Assembly (NCBI GenBank): GCA_023415835.1
Contig: JAEZJK010000041.1
Location: forward strand, 1 to 61,035
DNA from: Bacillota bacterium
Lineage (GTDB): Bacteria > Bacillota > UBA4882 > UBA8346
DNA length: 61,035 nucleotides
Direction: 5' to 3'
The translations under genes were made by a program, and so were the position numbers. This document shows, piece by piece, positions 58,430 through 61,035 of this stretch. The notes beneath the pieces are model-generated. The model did no database searches. It was given only the letters and a program-made list of their open reading frames with translations, and was not told the DNA's origin. Position 1 is the stretch's first letter. Every line of letters begins with the position of its first letter.

Positions 58430-58951
58430 GTGGATTTAAAAACATTAATCAGGGAAGTACCCGATTTTCCAAAACCGGGAATCAGTTTTAAGGATATTAC
58501 TACTTTATTGAAAGATGGCCAAGCTTTAAGGTATGTAACCGACAAATTTGCCTCCCATTTTCAAGGCGTTAACCCTGACGTGGTGGTAGGAGCCGAATCG
58601 CGAGGATTTCTTTTAGGCGCTCCCCTCGCTTATAAGCTGGGCAAGGGATTCGTGTTGGTGCGTAAACCCGGCAAACTCCCGGCAGCCATTGAAAAAGTCA
58701 CCTATGAACTAGAGTATGGCCAGGATTCACTGGAGATCCATATTGACGCCATTAAACCCGGGCAAAAAGTATTAATTGTTGACGATTTATTGGCTACCGG
58801 CGGCACTATTAGCGCTACTGCCGAATTGGTTAAACGGTTAGGCGGACAGATCGTCGGGTTTGCCTTCATCATTGAACTGGACTTCTTGAAAGGCCGCGAC
58901 AAATTGGCCGGCTATGATGTGCTAAGTTTGGTTCATTATGATGGGGAGTAA
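58430..58951 (+). CDS. apt: Adenine phosphoribosyltransferase
   Basis: A 173-residue enzyme that salvages adenine with PRPP to AMP. Motifs: IREVPDFPKPGISFKDITTLL, GAESRGFLLGAPLA, the lid LVRKPGKLP and the PRPP loop LIVDDLLATGGTISA. GTG 58430 is eight bases after AAGGAG; GTG 58421 touches that site. It follows lysC by 12 bases, probably in the same transcript, and a terminator follows. Confidence 0.96.
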   Translation: MDLKTLIREVPDFPKPGISFKDITTLLKDGQALRYVTDKFASHFQGVNPDVVVGAESRGFLLGAPLAYKLGKGFVLVRKPGKLPAAIEKVTYELEYGQDSLEIHIDAIKPGQKVLIVDDLLATGGTISATAELVKRLGGQIVGFAFIIELDFLKGRDKLAGYDVLSLVHYDGE

Positions 58952-58974
58952 GGTTTAGCTTACTAGAAATAATA

Positions 58975-58998
58975 GAAGCGGCTGCGAAGCCGCTTTTG
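58975..58998 (+). terminator. Terminator after apt
   Basis: Arms AAGCGGCT and AGCCGCTT around GCGA, then TTG. Compact stem, short U-run. Confidence 0.75.
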
Positions 58999-59023
58999 TA
59001 ATAGGGGCAATAAGGAGCGTAAA

Positions 59024-59752
59024 ATGGTTGTTCAAGGTTGGGATCTGCTTGGCTTCGCAATTAAAGATTATTACCTTCAAAATGATCCGGAAATTTGCTT
59101 GAAGGTCCACACCAATTGTAGCGGGGTAGAGACTTTACCGGTGGAAATTTTCTTTCGGAACGATTACAGCCTGCCGGAACTTGAGCGGTATGCGTTGGAT
59201 CTCTGCCAAGGCCGTACCCTGGATGTCGGAGCCGGAGCGGGTTGCCATAGTTTGATCTTGCAAGAACGCGGCCTTCAGGTAACTGCAGTGGATGTTGCCC
59301 GGGATGCGGTTGAGGTCATGGAAAGGCGCGGCCTACGGCATGTTTTGGAGGCCGATATTAAAGAGTGGGAACCGGAGGAGCAATTTGATACGGTTTTAAT
59401 GCTGATGAACGGTATCGGATTGGTAGGTAATTTGGATGGTTTAAAGCTTTTTTTTAAACACGCTAAAAGGCTTTTAACGCCGAAAGCGCAGTTATTGTTA
59501 GATTCCACTGATTTCACTCTCTTCCCTAAATTCATGAAATCATGGGCGGCCTCCCAATCCAAACTGAGCCGGTATTTCGGTGAAGTAGAGTACCGGTTGG
59601 AATACAAGGGTCAACTTAGCGAAGCATATAGCTGGTTGTTTCTCGACCAAAAAACCTTGGAGGAATATGCGCTGGAGGCAGGTTGGTTTAGCCAAATTAT
59701 TTTTGAGGAAGAAGGCCAGTATTTGGCGAGGTTGATTAGGAATGAGGCATGA
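59024..59752 (+). CDS. Class I SAM-dependent methyltransferase
   Basis: A 242-residue methyltransferase with a Rossmann fold. An N-terminal extension of about 60 residues precedes motif I TLDVGAGAGCHSLIL, then VTAVDVARDAVEVM (motif II acidic residue), DTVLMLMNGIGLVG (motif IV) and a C-terminal beta/alpha tail. The substrate is unknown; small-molecule acceptors are most likely. ATG 59024 follows AAGGAG. Its stop is in a heptamer array. Confidence 0.87.
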   Translation: MVVQGWDLLGFAIKDYYLQNDPEICLKVHTNCSGVETLPVEIFFRNDYSLPELERYALDLCQGRTLDVGAGAGCHSLILQERGLQVTAVDVARDAVEVMERRGLRHVLEADIKEWEPEEQFDTVLMLMNGIGLVGNLDGLKLFFKHAKRLLTPKAQLLLDSTDFTLFPKFMKSWAASQSKLSRYFGEVEYRLEYKGQLSEAYSWLFLDQKTLEEYALEAGWFSQIIFEEEGQYLARLIRNEA

Positions 59753-59812
59753 GATAGGCGCGAGGTAAGAGGCGTTGGGCGTGAAAGAGGGCAATAGGCA
59801 ATAGGAGTAAGA
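59743..59812 (+). repeat. Heptamer tandem array 6 (ten units)
   Basis: Units TGAGGCA, TGAGATA, GGCGCGA, GGTAAGA, GGCGTTG, GGCGTGA, AAGAGGG, CAATAGG, CAATAGG, AGTAAGA in seven-base register. It overlaps the methyltransferase stop codon (59750-59752). Confidence 0.7.
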
Positions 59813-59845
59813 GATTGAATTAATTACAGTGGAACACCGTCAATA

Positions 59846-59873
59846 CTCATGCCTTAAGCCTCTTACTCTATGT
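59846..59873 (-). repeat. Heptamer tandem array 7, inverted
   Basis: CTCATGC, CTTAAGC, CTCTTAC, TCTATGT; the complements (GCATGAG, GTAAGAG) match array 6 in inverse orientation, so the two arrays face each other across about 33 bases. It overlaps the end of the amidohydrolase gene. Confidence 0.6.
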
Positions 59874-60701
59874 TTGGCCTAACAGTTCGGCGCAGTTTTG
59901 GCCATAAATCCGTTCTTTGGCAGTAGCCGATAGCCAAAGGATTCGCTCCAGTAACTCAAATTCCCGTTGGGGTGTATTTAGCGGATAATCGCTCCCGAAG
60001 AGGATTTTAGAATAATCGTGTTTCATAAAGATTTTTTGGAGTGTTTTCGGATCAATATATGGTAAAGCGCTTGAGGTATCCAGGTAGACATCTTTTCCGG
60101 CAAGTTCCTCCAAAACCTCGTCCCAAAAATATAACCCCCCCATGTGGGCGGCGATGATCTTTAGCTTAGGGAATTTTTTTAAGATGGCAGCCACCTTTCG
60201 CGGAGTGCTAAAATTAGCGGGGCTGACTTTTGGGTCACCGACATGGATCATCAGGGCAAACCGGTCGTTGATTTCCTCAAAGAAAGGGTAGAGATGAGGG
60301 TCGTCCAGATCGATCCCTTGAAACTCGGGATGTAGCTTGATTCCCTTAATCCCGGCCGCTTTGAGCCGTTTGATCTCCGCTTGCCAGTTTGGGTCGTAAG
60401 GATGAAAGGATCCAAAAGGGATAATCCGGGGAACGCGCCCTAGGCCGGTAGATTCTTCTAATTCGGTTTGGGACTTGGTGGCGATCTCTAAAATCCAATC
60501 GTTAGCCGGTTTGACCTGTTCCGGTTTGGTGGCGGCCACTAAGAGAATAAAAGCGTCTAACTTTGCTTGGTTGGCGTTATTGATCAGGTCAGCCAGCCGT
60601 CCGCCGTTAAGCGTAGGGATTTTATAATAATCAATTAATTGCTGGACTGCTTTGTCCGCGATTTTATCAGCAAAAGCATGGGCATGGCAATCAAATAACA
60701 T
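59868..60701 (-). CDS. Amidohydrolase family protein (Amidohydro_2, TIM-barrel)
   Basis: A 277-residue metal-dependent hydrolase or decarboxylase. Metal-binding motifs: LFDCHAHAF (His-x-His), IKLHPEFQGID (Lys/His), LMIHVGDP, KIIAAHMGGLYFWDE and FGSDYPLNTPQRE (final Asp). This pattern matches the Amidohydro_2 family of uncharacterised TIM-barrel enzymes. ATG 60701 is preceded by AAAGAGGT. It is a single gene; the substrate is unknown. Confidence 0.88.
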   Translation of the reverse strand: MLFDCHAHAFADKIADKAVQQLIDYYKIPTLNGGRLADLINNANQAKLDAFILLVAATKPEQVKPANDWILEIATKSQTELEESTGLGRVPRIIPFGSFHPYDPNWQAEIKRLKAAGIKGIKLHPEFQGIDLDDPHLYPFFEEINDRFALMIHVGDPKVSPANFSTPRKVAAILKKFPKLKIIAAHMGGLYFWDEVLEELAGKDVYLDTSSALPYIDPKTLQKIFMKHDYSKILFGSDYPLNTPQREFELLERILWLSATAKERIYGQNCAELLGQT

Positions 60702-60908
60702 TACGGATACCTCTTTTCAAGACATATAAATTTTTTCGGCATCGAATTAAGAAATCCTGTGGATGATTTTGAAGATATTATTACAAATTAAAGTGACCTT
60801 TCGCTTCCGCTCCTCTGTGGGAGAATAAAAGTTTGTGTTGTGCTTGTGATCATACTTGTCTTCCAAATTTCAAATTTACAAAAGAAATTTTCAATTACCA
60901 AGACGAGT

Positions 60909-61034
60909 AACGTCAGAATGTGTGAAAACCAGAAATATCGAGGTAAAATATGGTATAATTATACTATAATGGGATGGGAAAAGAAACAACCTAAGGAGTA
61001 AATTAGCATGGGATACATTCAAGGAATAGACCGG
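60909..61034 (+). mobile_element. 5' end of an IS element, right copy (probable IS1182 family)
   Basis: Exact reverse complement of 1-126. It starts AACGTCAGAATGTGTGAAAA, which should be at or near the IS terminus, then a promoter-like TATAATTATACTATAAT stretch, AAGGAG and the transposase start. The element runs off the window to the right. The 207 bases before it (60702-60908) hold no gene. Confidence 0.75.
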
Positions 61035-61035
61035 G
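61008..61035 (+). CDS. Transposase, N-terminal 9 residues only (runs off the window)
   Basis: ATG 61008 with AAGGAG at 60993-60998. The visible peptide MGYIQGIDR is identical to the left copy. See the left copy for the family argument. Confidence 0.5.

Noticed and set aside
3104..59873. CRISPR array
   Set aside because: The heptamer arrays have no spacer-repeat alternation and no cas gene is present.
1..61035. Reading the whole window as a composite transposon
   Set aside because: The interior is mostly core chromosomal genes (recA, rny, spo0A, murC), so the flanking IS copies more likely reflect an assembly break at repeats.

Overview
The window reads as a chromosomal piece of an anaerobic, endospore-forming member of the Bacillota. 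Spo0A, SpoVS, a CwlD-type amidase, an alpha/beta SASP, phosphosulfolactate synthase and a YqhV-like protein point to spores; AdhE and a ferredoxin-linked 2-oxoacid oxidoreductase point to anaerobic metabolism. A secreted protein at 32068-33246 looks like an outer-membrane beta-barrel ending in Phe, which suggests a diderm (outer-membrane-bearing) lineage, perhaps Limnochordia/Hydrogenispora-like; the placement is inference. TTG and GTG starts behind strong GGAGG sites are very common, and many starts below were moved inward to the codon that such a site selects.

Layout. Both ends (1-126 and 60909-61034) are the same sequence in opposite orientation: the 5' end of an IS element whose transposase (starting MGYIQGIDR) reads outward at each end. 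The left copy abuts a broken HD-GYP gene. 0.6-4.1 kb: lemA, two TPM-domain genes, a small ORF and ku. 4.2-8 kb is accessory DNA: an A+T-rich B12-binding radical SAM gene lying between the ku start and a decayed second ku start, then an HNH remnant, another pseudogene and repeats. 8-11.4 kb: adhE and speD. 11.9-23 kb is a housekeeping and sporulation block in a Bacillus-like order: cwlD, cinA, thpR, recA, recX, rny, ymdB, spoVS, spo0A, rlmN. 23-28.5 kb: FHA protein, PP2C phosphatase, PASTA kinase, rsgA, rpe, a CheX-like phosphatase and ireB. 28.6-44.3 kb: assorted genes including comA, the putative porin, a SASP, murC, an M29 peptidase, a full-length HD-GYP protein and a glycosyltransferase/MFS/deacetylase/YkoP group.

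The most informative region is 44.4-51.6 kb. A strong promoter is followed by ten NAG triplets spaced exactly five nucleotides apart, then an intrinsic terminator whose 3' arm can pair instead with the last triplets. This is the architecture of a TRAP (trp RNA-binding attenuation protein) attenuator. It precedes a TrpP-like ECF substrate component, two EcfA ATPases, EcfT, then iorA and iorB (indolepyruvate:ferredoxin oxidoreductase); paaK (arylacetate-CoA ligase) follows. The arrangement ties tryptophan sensing to tryptophan import and aromatic 2-oxoacid/aryl-CoA interconversion, possibly a tryptophan-repressed salvage route from aryl acids.

A second elaborate leader (about 53965-54245, minus strand) precedes an MFS drug-efflux gene: promoter, 12-codon leader peptide, a long hairpin overlapping it, and a terminator just before the ribosome binding site, as expected for ribosome-mediated attenuation. 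54.4-60.7 kb holds an AI-2E family permease, argH, lysC, apt, a methyltransferase and an amidohydrolase. Three dispersed repeat families run through the intergenic DNA: a roughly 92-bp hairpin element (three copies), a CCTGTC/GACAGG element (three copies) and tandem heptamer arrays (seven loci). No rRNA, tRNA or CRISPR array was seen.
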